Below, in pieces: positions 1-9,247 of a DNA stretch of 13,753 nt. Below the pieces are notes generated by a model, which worked only from the letters and a program-made list of their open reading frames with translations, ran no database searches and was not told the origin of the DNA. The DNA is taken from contig JALHTN010000080.1 of assembly GCA_022865865.1 (NCBI GenBank), forward strand, positions 1 to 13,753, given 5' to 3'. The stretch's first letter is position 1. Every line of letters begins with the position of its first letter. Source of the stretch: Anaerolineales bacterium. Its GTDB lineage: Bacteria; Chloroflexota; Anaerolineae; Anaerolineales; UBA4823. Position numbers and translations under genes: made by a program.

Positions 1-3000
1 TAATGGCTGACCTGGTTCTACATGATCGCCACTCTTAACTAACAATCGCGAATTACTTGGAATTTCATATTCCTCTTCTTGGCTAATTTCATAAGACACA
101 ACAACTTTTTCTGTTTCTCTATCGTCCGATTGTTCAATGCGTACCCGACCTGCATTTTGAGCGGTTATGTTGGCCTCTTCCAAGCTTGCCAACACTTCTC
201 CTTCTTTGACCTCACCGCCGTCCTCAATGGTGATGGTATAACCAGAAGGAAGATCATACTCCTCAGCGATCATTTCGCTGTGTTCAACCCTGACAACTCT
301 TAAATCACTATAACGATCCGATTGTTCCACGTAAGCAATACCAGCGATTTCCGTTACAACCGCTTCACCTTTTGGTGTCATTCGGGCTTCAAATAGCTCT
401 TCTACACGGGGTAAACCAGTCGTGATGTCTCCAACCGCTGCAACACCACCGGTATGGAAAGTTCTTAAGGTCAGCTGCGTACCGGGTTCACCAATTGATT
501 GAGCTGCAACAATACCTACTGCTGAGCCAACCTCAACTATCTTTCCTCTCCCCAGATCCAAACCATAACACGTCGCACAAATTCCATGAGTCAACTCACA
601 GGTCAAGGGGGAGCGAACAAGCACCTCGTCTATCTCAGCATCCATAATCCGGTGGATTTGATCGTGATTGATCATCTCACCCCGGTCAACGATGACTTCA
701 CCAGTTTTTGGATCAATCACTGAATCGGCAGCAAAACGACCAAATATTCGGACTCCCATCGATTGCCCGGCTATATCATCCGAGCTTCTGATCATCTGAC
801 CTTCGAAGGTATCACAATCCTCGTCATTTATGATCACATCCTGGGCAATATCCACCAAACGGCGTGTCAAGTAACCTGCATCAGCAGTTCTTAATGCCGT
901 ATCCGCCAGACCTTTCCTGGCTCCATGAGTAGATATGAAGTATTCAAGGGCTGTTAAACCTTCGCGGAAGTTTGATCGAATTGGAAGTGGAATAATACGG
1001 CCGGAAGGATCAGCCATTAAACCGCGCATACCTGCGAGCTGGGAAATTGGCTGGAATCCACCTTTGGTGGCACCAGAATTCGCCATTGAGGCCAGGTTTC
1101 CATTGGGATCGAGATTATCTTTAACTTTTTTAGAAAGATCATTGGTTGTCTTTTGCCAAATCTCAATTAACCGCTCGTTTTGTTCTTGTTCGGTCAGCAA
1201 ACCACGCCTGAAATCGCGCTGGATCCCTTCCGCCCGCTCTAATGATTCGGCAATAATCTCCCCTTTCTCAGGAGGCACAGTTATGTCTGAAACAGCTAAT
1301 GTAATACCAGATTGCGTAGCGTAGGCAAAACCAATATCCTTGATTGCATCTGCTACATCCGGAGTACCATCCTCTCCGACGATTCCATAAAGAACTGCAA
1401 TCAAATCTTTTAGGCCACCTTTTTCCAACACCTGGTTCACAAATCGAACTTCCTCAGGTAGAACTTGATTGAAAAGCACCCGACCGACCGTAGTATCTAT
1501 TAATCGTTGTTCGGGCTCTGGCAGACGAGTATTTTCATCGTCATACCAGGTATGGGTGAGCAGTTTAATCTTGGTGTGTACTTCCACATGGCCAAGTTGG
1601 TATGCCATTTCAACTTCATCAATTGTGCCAAAAATTCGACCATCGCCCAAGTGATCCCGCTCTTCACCTCCGGTAGTCAAGTAATAAACACCTAAGACCA
1701 TATCTTTGGATGGACTGATAATCGGTTCTCCATCTGCTGGTTTTAATAAATTGCGGGAAGATAACATTAATTCCCTTGCTTCCCAAACGGCTTTCTGAGA
1801 CAAAGGCACGTGGACTGCCATCTGATCCCCATCAAAATCAGCATTGAACGCAGTTGTTACCAGAGGATGAAGCTGAATTGCACTGCCTTCAATTAATATG
1901 GGCTCAAATGCTTGAATTCCTAATCGATGTAGAGTCGGTGCTCGATTGAGCAGGACCGGTCTTTCTTTGATGACTTCTTCTAAAACTTCCCACACCTCAG
2001 GTCGATTGCGCTCAATGAATCGCTTTGCTCCGCGTACATTGGCTGCATAATTATGAGATACCAGACGTGAAATCACAAACGGTCTGAACAATTCAAGCGC
2101 CATGCTCTTTGGCAAACCGCATTGGTAGAGTTTTAAGCTCGGTCCAACGACGATCACTGAGCGACCTGAATAATCCACTCGTTTTCCAAGCAAGTTTCGG
2201 CGGAAGCGACCTTTCTTGCCCTTGAGCATATCGCTGAGTGATTTCAGCTCCCGTCTACCCCGTCGGGAAAGAGCCTTACCTCGTTGGGAATTATCAATAA
2301 GAGAGTCAACCGCCTCTTGGAGCATCCTCTTTTCATTACGGACTATCACATCTGGTGCCCCCAATTCTAAAAGACGCTTCAAGCGATTATTGCGGTTAAT
2401 CACCCGCCGATAAAGGTCGTTGAGGTCAGATGTAGCAAATCTGCCGCCATCAAGCTGCACCATTGGGCGCAAGTCAGGGGGGATAACCGGAAGTACAGTT
2501 AAGATCATCCACTCAGGTTGGTTGCCAGAACGTCGAAAAGCTTCGACTACCTTTAACCGTTTGGTCGCTATTTTCCTCTTCTGTTTACTGCGGGAATTTC
2601 TCACTTCATACCAAAGCTCTTCAGCGAGTTTTTCCAGATCAATCCTTTTTAGGATGTCATAGAATGCTTCCGCACCCATATCCGCTCGGAAGGCCTGTCC
2701 CCAACGCGATTTCAATTCCCTGTAGCGACTCTCGCTCATAAATGTCAATGGGCGCAGCTCTAAAAGTTCATCCCGCAAACGAGTATTTTGATCGCGAGCT
2801 GCCGTAGCATCATCTTCAAGTTTACTGCGGAGCTCTTCCATATTTAAGTTAGCCTGTGCTTTAAGGCTATCCAGATCTTCTGAAACCTGATCTAGTTCTC
2901 CTTGTTTCTGTTCTTTCAACTCGCCTTCAAGTTGTTCCAACTGATCCTGCACAATTTTTTGGACTTTTGAGATATGTTCATTTGTTATGATCTCACCCTC

Positions 3001-3717
3001 TTTTACAACAGTTATCTCAGTATCCGGGAAATGAATCGCTGTCCGAGTCTTCGCTCCCATATCATCTTGCAGATTCTGTTCAAGTCGTTGACCAGCTTTG
3101 ATGATAGGATCAAGTTTTTCGGCTATTGTCTCATCAAATTTTGCTTCAACCTCTTTTCGCTGTTCTTCTAACTCGTCAATCCTTTGATCGCGGTGCGACT
3201 TAACTTCGCCTATCTTAGAATTGATTAAACCGCCTTGTTCAAGTTCGATGGTTGAAATCTTCTCTTCTAATCTTTTTAATGCCTTTTGGCGAGCATCTTC
3301 ATCTACATAGGTAACTACATACTGGGCAAAATATAAAACTCGATCCAAATTTCTACGTGAGATATCCAGCAGTAATCCTAAATAGGATGGAACACGGCGG
3401 GTATACCAAACATGAGCTACTGGAGCAGCTAAATCGATATGACCCATTCGTTCTCGTCGAACCGATGATCGAGTGACTTCTACCCCACATTTATCACATA
3501 CAATACCTTTATAGCGAATATTTTTGTATTTTCCACAGTAACACTGCCAATCGCGGGTTGGACCGAAAATGGCTTCGCAAAATAGCCCGTCCTTTTCTGG
3601 TCGCAAGCGACGATAATTAATCGTCTCTGGTTTAAGCACCTCACCATATGACCAGCTTTCAATTGTTTTCGGTGAAGCCAAACTAATGCGGAGAGAGGTT
3701 AACCCTTTGGTTTCCAC
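1..3717 (-). CDS. rpoC: DNA-directed RNA polymerase subunit beta-prime (partial, C-terminus beyond window)
   Basis: This is the largest catalytic subunit of RNA polymerase; 1239 codons are visible before it runs off the left edge without a stop. The start is a GTG at 3717-3715, preceded 7 nt upstream by AGGAGG (3730-3725). Visible landmarks are the N-terminal zinc finger (C59, C61, C74, C77), [14 protein letters not shown] in the switch/clamp region, and the catalytic loop NADFDGDQM at 625-633 with Mg-binding D627, D629 and D631. The second zinc site is C968, C1040, C1047 and C1050, with the bridge helix ([13 protein letters not shown]...) before it and the trigger loop after it (LRTFH, catalytic-type H1088). 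About 180 Glu/Lys-rich residues (roughly 145-325), coiled-coil in appearance, are inserted in the clamp region relative to E. coli. The E. coli-type SI3 trigger-loop insertion is absent. After residue 1125 there are extra barrel-like repeats. rpoB is not the upstream neighbour; the gene has its own promoter and leader. Confidence 0.98.
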   Translation of the reverse strand, partial: METKGLTSLRISLASPKTIESWSYGEVLKPETINYRRLRPEKDGLFCEAIFGPTRDWQCYCGKYKNIRYKGIVCDKCGVEVTRSSVRRERMGHIDLAAPVAHVWYTRRVPSYLGLLLDISRRNLDRVLYFAQYVVTYVDEDARQKALKRLEEKISTIELEQGGLINSKIGEVKSHRDQRIDELEEQRKEVEAKFDETIAEKLDPIIKAGQRLEQNLQDDMGAKTRTAIHFPDTEITVVKEGEIITNEHISKVQKIVQDQLEQLEGELKEQKQGELDQVSEDLDSLKAQANLNMEELRSKLEDDATAARDQNTRLRDELLELRPLTFMSESRYRELKSRWGQAFRADMGAEAFYDILKRIDLEKLAEELWYEVRNSRSKQKRKIATKRLKVVEAFRRSGNQPEWMILTVLPVIPPDLRPMVQLDGGRFATSDLNDLYRRVINRNNRLKRLLELGAPDVIVRNEKRMLQEAVDSLIDNSQRGKALSRRGRRELKSLSDMLKGKKGRFRRNLLGKRVDYSGRSVIVVGPSLKLYQCGLPKSMALELFRPFVISRLVSHNYAANVRGAKRFIERNRPEVWEVLEEVIKERPVLLNRAPTLHRLGIQAFEPILIEGSAIQLHPLVTTAFNADFDGDQMAVHVPLSQKAVWEARELMLSSRNLLKPADGEPIISPSKDMVLGVYYLTTGGEERDHLGDGRIFGTIDEVEMAYQLGHVEVHTKIKLLTHTWYDDENTRLPEPEQRLIDTTVGRVLFNQVLPEEVRFVNQVLEKGGLKDLIAVLYGIVGEDGTPDVADAIKDIGFAYATQSGITLAVSDITVPPEKGEIIAESLERAEGIQRDFRRGLLTEQEQNERLIEIWQKTTNDLSKKVKDNLDPNGNLASMANSGATKGGFQPISQLAGMRGLMADPSGRIIPLPIRSNFREGLTALEYFISTHGARKGLADTALRTADAGYLTRRLVDIAQDVIINDEDCDTFEGQMIRSSDDIAGQSMGVRIFGRFAADSVIDPKTGEVIVDRGEMINHDQIHRIMDAEIDEVLVRSPLTCELTHGICATCYGLDLGRGKIVEVGSAVGIVAAQSIGEPGTQLTLRTFHTGGVAAVGDITTGLPRVEELFEARMTPKGEAVVTEIAGIAYVEQSDRYSDLRVVRVEHSEMIAEEYDLPSGYTITIEDGGEVKEGEVLASLEEANITAQNAGRVRIEQSDDRETEKVVVSYEISQEEEYEIPSNSRLLVKSGDHVEPGQPL

Positions 3718-3888
3718 TCGTGAGCCTCCTTTAAAAAACTCAGCTGATAGCATTTTCCGATAAAGACAATAATTCCCCATACAGCATAATTAATGAGCTG
3801 TTTCAAATGATTAAAGGGCTTTTATCCAATGATCTTCGGGAATTATTTGAATATATCTATTAATATAATACAAACCGAAGCAAGCGAT

Positions 3889-3917
3889 TGAGAAATCATC
3901 TCAAACGCTCACAGCGT
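3889..3917 (-). promoter_or_regulatory. Two adjacent small hairpins in the rpoC leader
   Basis: Read on the minus strand, ACGCT-GTG-AGCGT (3917-3905) is a perfect 5-bp stem. It is followed one base later by TGAGA-TGATT-TCTCA (3903-3889), another perfect 5-bp stem. Both lie within the first 55 nt of the predicted rpoC transcript. They lack U-tracts, so they are not intrinsic terminators. A role in transcript stability or in control of rpoC is conceivable but unproven; stems this short can occur by chance. Confidence 0.3.
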
Positions 3918-3940
3918 ATTAACACCTCGTTATTCGACAT
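3896..3940 (-). other. Candidate 14-codon leader ORF upstream of rpoC
   Basis: An ATG at 3940-3938 opens a short frame, MSNNEVLIRCERLR, ending in TGA at 3898-3896. The ATG lies within a few bases of the transcription start predicted from the promoter at 3949-3978, so it would be translated leaderless; there is no room for a ribosome binding site. It spans the first hairpin and part of the second. This may be coincidence, and I do not claim that it is a gene. Confidence 0.15.
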
Positions 3941-3948
3941 GTGACAGC

Positions 3949-3978
3949 ATTATACTTATTGATCTCTTATTTCGTCAA
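3949..3978 (-). promoter_or_regulatory. Probable sigma-A (housekeeping) promoter of rpoC
   Basis: On the minus strand a -35 box TTGACG (3978-3973) is followed after an 18-nt spacer by a perfect -10 box TATAAT (3954-3949). Transcription would begin near 3942, giving a leader of about 225 nt before the GTG start of rpoC. This is the best promoter match I noticed in the window. It fits the observation that rpoC is separated from the operon on its right by 768 bp and from rpoB altogether. Confidence 0.75.
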
Positions 3979-4036
3979 GGTCTTGCTGAAATACCAATTG
4001 GGTAAAACCAATGCTAAAGTTCAAAATCTGGGTAAG

Positions 4037-4390
4037 TTATTCAATAAACTTGCTCGAGATTATGCAAATAATGCGAAAATGCCCAGTGAAACCCGATTTG
4101 AAAATCTGAGAATCCTGTAATTTCTTCCAGCTGTTCTCGGGTAGTTCAAAACCTAGAATTCTTTGATAATCCTTTAATTGTTATTCAGTCTTAATTCCAT
4201 GTCTGGTATTCATCAGATCTTTACACATCTGCTATCGAATCCAAATGGCTGCAATTGGTCCTGGAGCTGCTCGGTCAACTTCTTTCGCAATTTCAACCAT
4301 CTTCTCACACAGCCGTAAATATCTGTTGTCCAAAGCTATTACACTATTGAATAAAATAACTAAGATGGTTTGACTGTCGATTACAAAGAA
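4037..4390 (-). pseudogene. Possible decayed reading frame between the kinase gene and rpoC
   Basis: One minus-strand frame stays largely open from 4390 to the TAA at 4039-4037, interrupted only by TAG (4234-4232) and TAA (4183-4181). The three pieces have protein-like composition, for example LRLCEKMVEIAKEVDRAAPG in the first and LKDYQRILGFELPENSWKKL in the third. None has a convincing start codon or ribosome binding site. I do not recognise the family. It occupies the slot directly downstream of the orphan histidine kinase, where a response regulator often sits, but I see no receiver-domain motif that would support that identity. In AT-rich intergenic DNA an open frame of this kind could arise by chance, so confidence is low. 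Confidence 0.2.
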
Positions 4391-4467
4391 CTAATTATAA
4401 GTTGTTCATTGGCCTCGAGGGATACCCGGATGATTTATTTATTACTGATTCCCCCTATCCAATTGAT

Positions 4468-4482
4468 CGCATCGAAAATGCG
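4468..4482 (-). other. Short hairpin just after the histidine kinase stop codon
   Basis: CGCAT-TTTCG-ATGCG forms a 5-bp stem three bases beyond the kinase stop codon on the minus strand. No U-tract follows, so it is at best a weak or factor-assisted 3'-end element rather than a clear intrinsic terminator. Confidence 0.25.
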
Positions 4483-4485
4483 GAC

Positions 4486-7400
4486 TTAACTTTTTTCTTG
4501 ATGCAGGGGGAGTTCAAGATAGAAGGTACTGCCAATTCCCAGCTGACTTTCAACCCTCACCTTGCCTGAGTGTTTTTCAGCGATCGAATTAACAATCGCC
4601 AGCCCAAGACCAGAACCACCTGCCTCCAGTCCTTGTTTATTGGAAATTTGAAAAAACTTCTCAAACAAATTTTGTTGATCGGCGGGGGATATACCTATCC
4701 CGTTGTCCTCGACGATATAAACCACCTGGTCTTCTGAAGTTTGTAGCCGAATGAACACATCTCCACCTGGATTTGTGTATTTTATGGCATTATCAACCAG
4801 GTTAAACAAAGCCTGTTGTAATAAAGCCTGGTCCGCTTCTATCGATGGTAGATAAGCTGCCTCGATTTTTGACACCAAATTAATCCTTTTTTGGTCTGCT
4901 TGAACCTGGGCGGCTGCAATAACTCTTTCTACAACATCATCCACCGCTTTCTTTTCCAAATGCAGCCCAACACCTGCTTCAATTCGTCCTAAATCCAAGA
5001 GATTGGTCACTAAATGAGAGATTTTTTCAGTTTCATTCGAGATTTTTTTCAGGTAGCTGGTTTGCTGTTCATTTAAATCTCCCACCATCTGAAGCATGGA
5101 TGTATAGCCTTGTATCAAGGCCAGCGGGGAGCGAAGATCGTGACTGACCGTAGAGACAAAATCGGATTTCGAAGAATTCAATTGTTTTATTGAGGTGACA
5201 TCACGCAGAACGCAAACCCTACCAGCACCGATACCCTCGACTTCCACTGTCGACACGGTTGCCAAGTATGTCTTTCCATTATTGAATATAATCTCTTTCG
5301 ATTGATATTGATTTGGGTCTGAGTGAAGAAGCGCTAATACATCTTCATGTGAAATTGCATCTGAGATCGGTTTCCCTATCTCTGCCTCATCATACAAATT
5401 AAATGTCTCCTGAGCAGCAGAATTCGCTAATAGAAGGTTATCCTCCTGATCGGTCACAAATACGGGATCAGGGGTTGAATTCAGGACTGATTCTAATCTT
5501 TTGCGACCAATCTCTGTGGTGAGGAATAGACGCGCATTTGCAGCCGCTAAAGCTGCCTGACCTGCAAGCGTGGAGATATATCGAACTTCTTCATCATTAA
5601 ATTGGTGCGGATCCTCGAAAGCGATCCAAAGCGTCCCATAATACTGGTTTTCACGGCGCAAAGCAATCGCTAATATCGCCTGGGGTGGTGCTTCATCATT
5701 AGGATAAGAAAAGATCTTCGGTCTGGTTAAATTATTTAATTTTAGAATTTCTTGTCTTTCTGTAAGTCTGGAGACCTGCTCATCAAGGAATGCATATTCT
5801 TCACTTGCAGAACCAGAACCCATTTGGAAGGATGACGATGGTTCACCGGTGGAATTCGGGATAATGGATGGAAGTAAATAGACTCGAGCTGAGGATGCTC
5901 CGCCCCCCAAGGAGGACTCTAAAACTCGCTTAAGGGATTCTTCAAGGTCAAAAGTCGAGGCGATACCTTGGCTCACAAATAACAAACGATTTAGCTCATC
6001 CAAACGTGATTTTAAACTGCTGCGCATTTTTTCAAATGCTAGTCTAAGCTGACCTACTTCATCCACTCCACCGGTTTCTAAAGGTTGGTCTAATTCTCCC
6101 CGAGACATACGGTTTGCTTGAAGGGCTAGATCTTCTAACGAAGATGTGACAGAGCGCAGACCATAACGGAAGATAAACACCGCAATGATCACCAGGATAG
6201 TGATTATGACAAGTAATGGCAGCGCAATATTGATTGCTTGCTGTTGGATAAAACGGCTGGGGACTGAAACGATCACACTCCAGGGTTTACCTTTCACCGG
6301 GTGGAAATAATATAAATCACTTTCACCATCAGGAGAGAATTCTTCGAAGAATTGTGGTGTAGTACTACGGCTGCCTGTGTATTGTCCCATCACTTGATCA
6401 GGATCTGCATGGTAGAGAATAAACCCATTCTCATCGACCAGCATTCCTTCTCCATCTAAAACAGATAAGCTTCCGATACTGGTTATTAGCGACTTTGCGA
6501 AGGGATTTACTGCTAAATCACTTCTTCCAATCAAAATCCCTCGCAAGTCACCATTTTGATCATTCACACCAGCAATAAACGAGAGCAATGCAGCCGCGCT
6601 CCCCTCTTCAGGGTTCACCGAGATAATATCAATCGGAACAATTGAAGCTGCTCCGATACGGTCGATCTCCTCTTGGGATAATGCAGGAGATGTGATTGCA
6701 TCATCTGGATCGCTGGCAATTAATTCCCCATCCGGATTCAAATAAATCAGCTGGCTGAAATAGGGAATTTCTCTCCTTTGAGTGACCAGCTGGGTATGAA
6801 TATCATCTGTAGAGCGTTCATAAAAAGGTTCATTTGCAAGACGCAGTAATAGGTTTTGCCCCGTCTCCAGGTAAAAAGGAATGCTCTGGGCTGTCATCTC
6901 AGCTGCAGTTGACATGCGACCTTCCAGCATCTGGCGAGCCGCTCTACCCGCAATAAACCAGGCGCTGATAATCAGAACCCCTAACAACACAATTGACAAT
7001 GGAACAACACTTATGAGGAATCGATTGGAGAGTTTACTCTCTGCAGGAGAAGGTTTTTTGTTTTGTTGAGCACCCCATTTTGATTTCAGACTGTATACAA
7101 AAATTTCACTGATCATTCCCGCCACCAAAATCATGAATGCAAAGGTGAGAGAGATCGCAAGAATCTGCCGTAGCCCAAATGCCAAGCGCATCCCAATAGA
7201 GCCCTGGCTGAGAAATAATGTCCCGATCATGTAAATCAGCGGGTAAACAAGGACAATTGGGATGGACGCCAAAATTGGGTGACGCAGAGCGTGAAAGAAA
7301 GGTGTTCGATACTCCTGGAAGAACATCCACCCAAGCCATGTAGCTATGAATGCCATTTCAAGGGGAAGAAAAATATTGTTTCCGCCCCAAACAGAAATGA

Positions 7401-7737
7401 TCAATCCTGATAAGAAGGCAATTCCAGAAGCAGCTCCGGGACCGAATAAACCCGCAGCAAGAAACCAGGAAATCGCCCCGAATATTGGCAACGAATAGTC
7501 AAATCCTTCCGGGGTAAAATTAAGACTTGGCAGAAACAATGTGGATACCGGAACACTGATCAATATGAGGATCAGCACTCTTGTATGCCAACCATCCAAC
7601 TGCTGGTTTAAAGTTCTCCAGTTCAGATTCAGCAGGATTATGATAGCCAGAAATGCAAACCACCCCAACCAGCCAATCAGACTTGTTGGAAAAATTAGGC
7701 TTCCAGAATGAGTGATAAGAAATGTCAGGTCTGGCAT
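4486..7737 (-). CDS. Large membrane-bound multi-domain sensor histidine kinase
   Basis: This is a hybrid-length (1083 aa) sensor kinase that autophosphorylates on histidine and would pass phosphate to an unknown response regulator. Predicted order: about seven membrane segments (residues 18-218), another membrane segment (240-264), an extracytoplasmic double-Cache-like region (265-497, with IYLNPDGELIASDPDD), a membrane segment (504-522), HAMP (523-576), GAF (about 583-738), PAS (about 745-850), then HisKA and HATPase. The H box SHDLRSP carries H866. The N box NLVDNAIKY has N983, the G1 box VEDNGIGIS has D1011, and the G2 box GGSGLGLAI starts at G1040. All catalytic residues are present. There is no receiver or output domain. 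The ATG at 7737-7735 is taken as the start; a TTG immediately before it is equally possible, and no strong ribosome binding site is visible. It follows the third acyltransferase by 30 nt and is probably co-transcribed with it. The ligand is unknown. The N-terminal polytopic domain may be a second sensor, which is inference. Confidence 0.93.
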   Translation of the reverse strand: MPDLTFLITHSGSLIFPTSLIGWLGWFAFLAIIILLNLNWRTLNQQLDGWHTRVLILILISVPVSTLFLPSLNFTPEGFDYSLPIFGAISWFLAAGLFGPGAASGIAFLSGLIISVWGGNNIFLPLEMAFIATWLGWMFFQEYRTPFFHALRHPILASIPIVLVYPLIYMIGTLFLSQGSIGMRLAFGLRQILAISLTFAFMILVAGMISEIFVYSLKSKWGAQQNKKPSPAESKLSNRFLISVVPLSIVLLGVLIISAWFIAGRAARQMLEGRMSTAAEMTAQSIPFYLETGQNLLLRLANEPFYERSTDDIHTQLVTQRREIPYFSQLIYLNPDGELIASDPDDAITSPALSQEEIDRIGAASIVPIDIISVNPEEGSAAALLSFIAGVNDQNGDLRGILIGRSDLAVNPFAKSLITSIGSLSVLDGEGMLVDENGFILYHADPDQVMGQYTGSRSTTPQFFEEFSPDGESDLYYFHPVKGKPWSVIVSVPSRFIQQQAINIALPLLVIITILVIIAVFIFRYGLRSVTSSLEDLALQANRMSRGELDQPLETGGVDEVGQLRLAFEKMRSSLKSRLDELNRLLFVSQGIASTFDLEESLKRVLESSLGGGASSARVYLLPSIIPNSTGEPSSSFQMGSGSASEEYAFLDEQVSRLTERQEILKLNNLTRPKIFSYPNDEAPPQAILAIALRRENQYYGTLWIAFEDPHQFNDEEVRYISTLAGQAALAAANARLFLTTEIGRKRLESVLNSTPDPVFVTDQEDNLLLANSAAQETFNLYDEAEIGKPISDAISHEDVLALLHSDPNQYQSKEIIFNNGKTYLATVSTVEVEGIGAGRVCVLRDVTSIKQLNSSKSDFVSTVSHDLRSPLALIQGYTSMLQMVGDLNEQQTSYLKKISNETEKISHLVTNLLDLGRIEAGVGLHLEKKAVDDVVERVIAAAQVQADQKRINLVSKIEAAYLPSIEADQALLQQALFNLVDNAIKYTNPGGDVFIRLQTSEDQVVYIVEDNGIGISPADQQNLFEKFFQISNKQGLEAGGSGLGLAIVNSIAEKHSGKVRVESQLGIGSTFYLELPLHQEKS

Positions 7738-7767
7738 CAAGGAGCTCGTTTATTTTGCGATCAAATG

Positions 7768-8514
7768 CTAAATCAACTCAAATGTATCTTGGGTAGCATT
7801 AGACAATTTTGAGTAATAACCGCGTCGCTCTTCCGGTAACATCGCCGCAAGGTAATACATCGCTTCATCAGATAATTTCTTCAATTCTTCTCTCCCCGCC
7901 CGTTTATATTCCTCTCGATATATAAATGGTTGGCCAAATTTCACTGTGATTGGAGATTCTCGCCACCTGCGTGAATATCTTATCACGGGGTAGCCTGGTG
8001 ATCCTTCAATAGCTACAGGAATGATAGGTGCACCTGACCTGGTTGCCAAGTAGGCAAAGCCACCTTTTCCTTTCTGCAGCTCAGGATTTCTGGTGCCTTC
8101 TGGAGCAACTAGAATGATCTCATTCTTATTCAGTACCTCGAGGGCACTTTGAACAGCTCGTCGGTCAAAACCCTCTCGTTGAACTGGTATCGCTCCCCAT
8201 TTGCGGGAAAAAACACCAATAACTGGATAATCAAAAACCTCAACTTTAGCCAAGGGGACGATATAACGAGGTACAACATGAACTAAAACGATCGCATCTA
8301 CCCATCCAATATGATTCATCAATAATATCCCAGGGCCATTTCTTGGAATATTGTCCAAACCCTCTACCCGATCTAATCGCACAAGCAATGTGAAAGCCAG
8401 AGTTTGCAATAAAAACCTCATTAGCTTACGCTGCTTGTTCCAATCAGCGTGAAAGTATTCTCCATTATTCATCAGAGAGTAATCGTGATCCTTGAGTGTG
8501 TTTCGGTTGTTCAT
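7768..8514 (-). CDS. PlsC-family acyltransferase, third of three tandem copies
   Basis: A 248-aa lysophospholipid acyltransferase-like (LPLAT/AGPAT) protein, expected to transfer an acyl group to a glycerophosphate-type or related acceptor at the cytoplasmic membrane face. All four family motifs are present: motif I NHIGWVD (catalytic H68 and D73), motif II GAIPVQREGFDRR (107-119), motif III APEGTR (E139) and motif IV APIIPV (162-167). It is the most canonical of the three copies, with the classical EGTR form of motif III. A hydrophobic stretch near 34-45 may anchor it. The ATG at 8514-8512 is preceded by GAGAAG six bases upstream; an in-frame ATG at residue 15 is a weaker alternative. It begins 16 nt after the second copy and ends 30 nt before the kinase. 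Acceptor specificity (1-acyl-glycerol-3-phosphate or other) cannot be read from sequence alone. Confidence 0.9.
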   Translation of the reverse strand: MNNRNTLKDHDYSLMNNGEYFHADWNKQRKLMRFLLQTLAFTLLVRLDRVEGLDNIPRNGPGILLMNHIGWVDAIVLVHVVPRYIVPLAKVEVFDYPVIGVFSRKWGAIPVQREGFDRRAVQSALEVLNKNEIILVAPEGTRNPELQKGKGGFAYLATRSGAPIIPVAIEGSPGYPVIRYSRRWRESPITVKFGQPFIYREEYKRAGREELKKLSDEAMYYLAAMLPEERRGYYSKLSNATQDTFELI

Positions 8515-8530
8515 CTAGTACTTCTCGTAA

Positions 8531-9247
8531 TTATTGATAATGTCCCCGGTATTTTTCCGGGAGTTGTTGGGCGAGAGTGTGCATGATTTTTTCAGTCCCA
8601 TGTTTGATTGATTTTCGTCTATCCTCATACTTCTCCAATTGGAACGGTGGTCCGATTGTTACTGTTATGTCTGTTCGCTTGAGTAGTTTTAGATTTCCGA
8701 AGATACGCTTATTCTCTGTTCCAGTGAAGGTGACCGGAATGATGGGTACATTAGCCGTCAGAGCTAAATATGCCGCACCATCAAGCCCCTCTTCTAAAGA
8801 ACCGGTTAGACTTTCCCTTCCTTCTGGCGCAATACCTACAATCCTTCTCTCTTTCATTGCATCCTTGACAACACGAAGAGCTTTTCTGTCTGGCTGTCCT
8901 CGGTGAACCCAAATTACTCCATAGGCATCCAGAAAGGTTCCTAATACGCGCATATCATGCAGTTCAATTTTGGCGAAAGGCTCAACAATTGGTGGAGTAT
9001 ATGCAAAACCCACGATCAAATCTGCATCTCCAAGATGGTTCGCAACCAATAATGCTGGGCCTTCCTGCGGTACATTATCCAAACCATATATCTCACAGTG
9101 TGTACAAATAAACACCGCCAGCTTTGAAAACCAGCGAACCAGCTTACGAAAAAGCTTCCTCCAGGGTGTAAGCTTTGCCAATCGGGTAATACTGGGGTTA
9201 ACGACCTCACTGCGTGGTTTCGGAGTAACCGTGTTCTCTGGTGGCAT
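8531..9247 (-). CDS. PlsC-family acyltransferase, second of three tandem copies
   Basis: A 238-aa member of the LPLAT/AGPAT acyltransferase family. Motif I is NHLGDAD (H71, D76), motif II is GVIWVHRGQPDRK (110-122), motif III is APEGRES (E142, with EGR instead of EGTR) and motif IV is VPIIPV (167-172). A basic N-terminus (residues 10-42) rich in Arg, Lys and Trp precedes the domain and probably lies on the membrane surface. The ATG at 9247-9245 follows AAGGAG with a tight 3-nt gap. The gene starts inside the 3' end of the first copy, overlapping it by 41 nt in a different frame, which points to translational coupling. The three copies differ greatly outside the motifs, so this is an old paralogue set or three separate subfamilies rather than a recent duplication. 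The substrate is not determinable here. Confidence 0.89.
   Translation of the reverse strand: MPPENTVTPKPRSEVVNPSITRLAKLTPWRKLFRKLVRWFSKLAVFICTHCEIYGLDNVPQEGPALLVANHLGDADLIVGFAYTPPIVEPFAKIELHDMRVLGTFLDAYGVIWVHRGQPDRKALRVVKDAMKERRIVGIAPEGRESLTGSLEEGLDGAAYLALTANVPIIPVTFTGTENKRIFGNLKLLKRTDITVTIGPPFQLEKYEDRRKSIKHGTEKIMHTLAQQLPEKYRGHYQ

Noticed and set aside
935..1324. 129-codon plus-strand ORF inside rpoC, and other plus-strand ORFs at 79-3171
   Set aside because: They lie antisense to a well-conserved rpoC frame, have no family-like composition, and are mirror effects of the real gene.
4011..4109. 32-codon plus-strand ORF starting MLKFKIW in the intergenic region
   Set aside because: No ribosome binding site, AT-rich random composition, and it ends without any recognisable feature.
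4468..4482. Intrinsic terminator for the kinase operon
   Set aside because: The 5-bp stem is not followed by a U-tract on the minus strand; a T-run exists only in the other orientation, where there is no gene to terminate.
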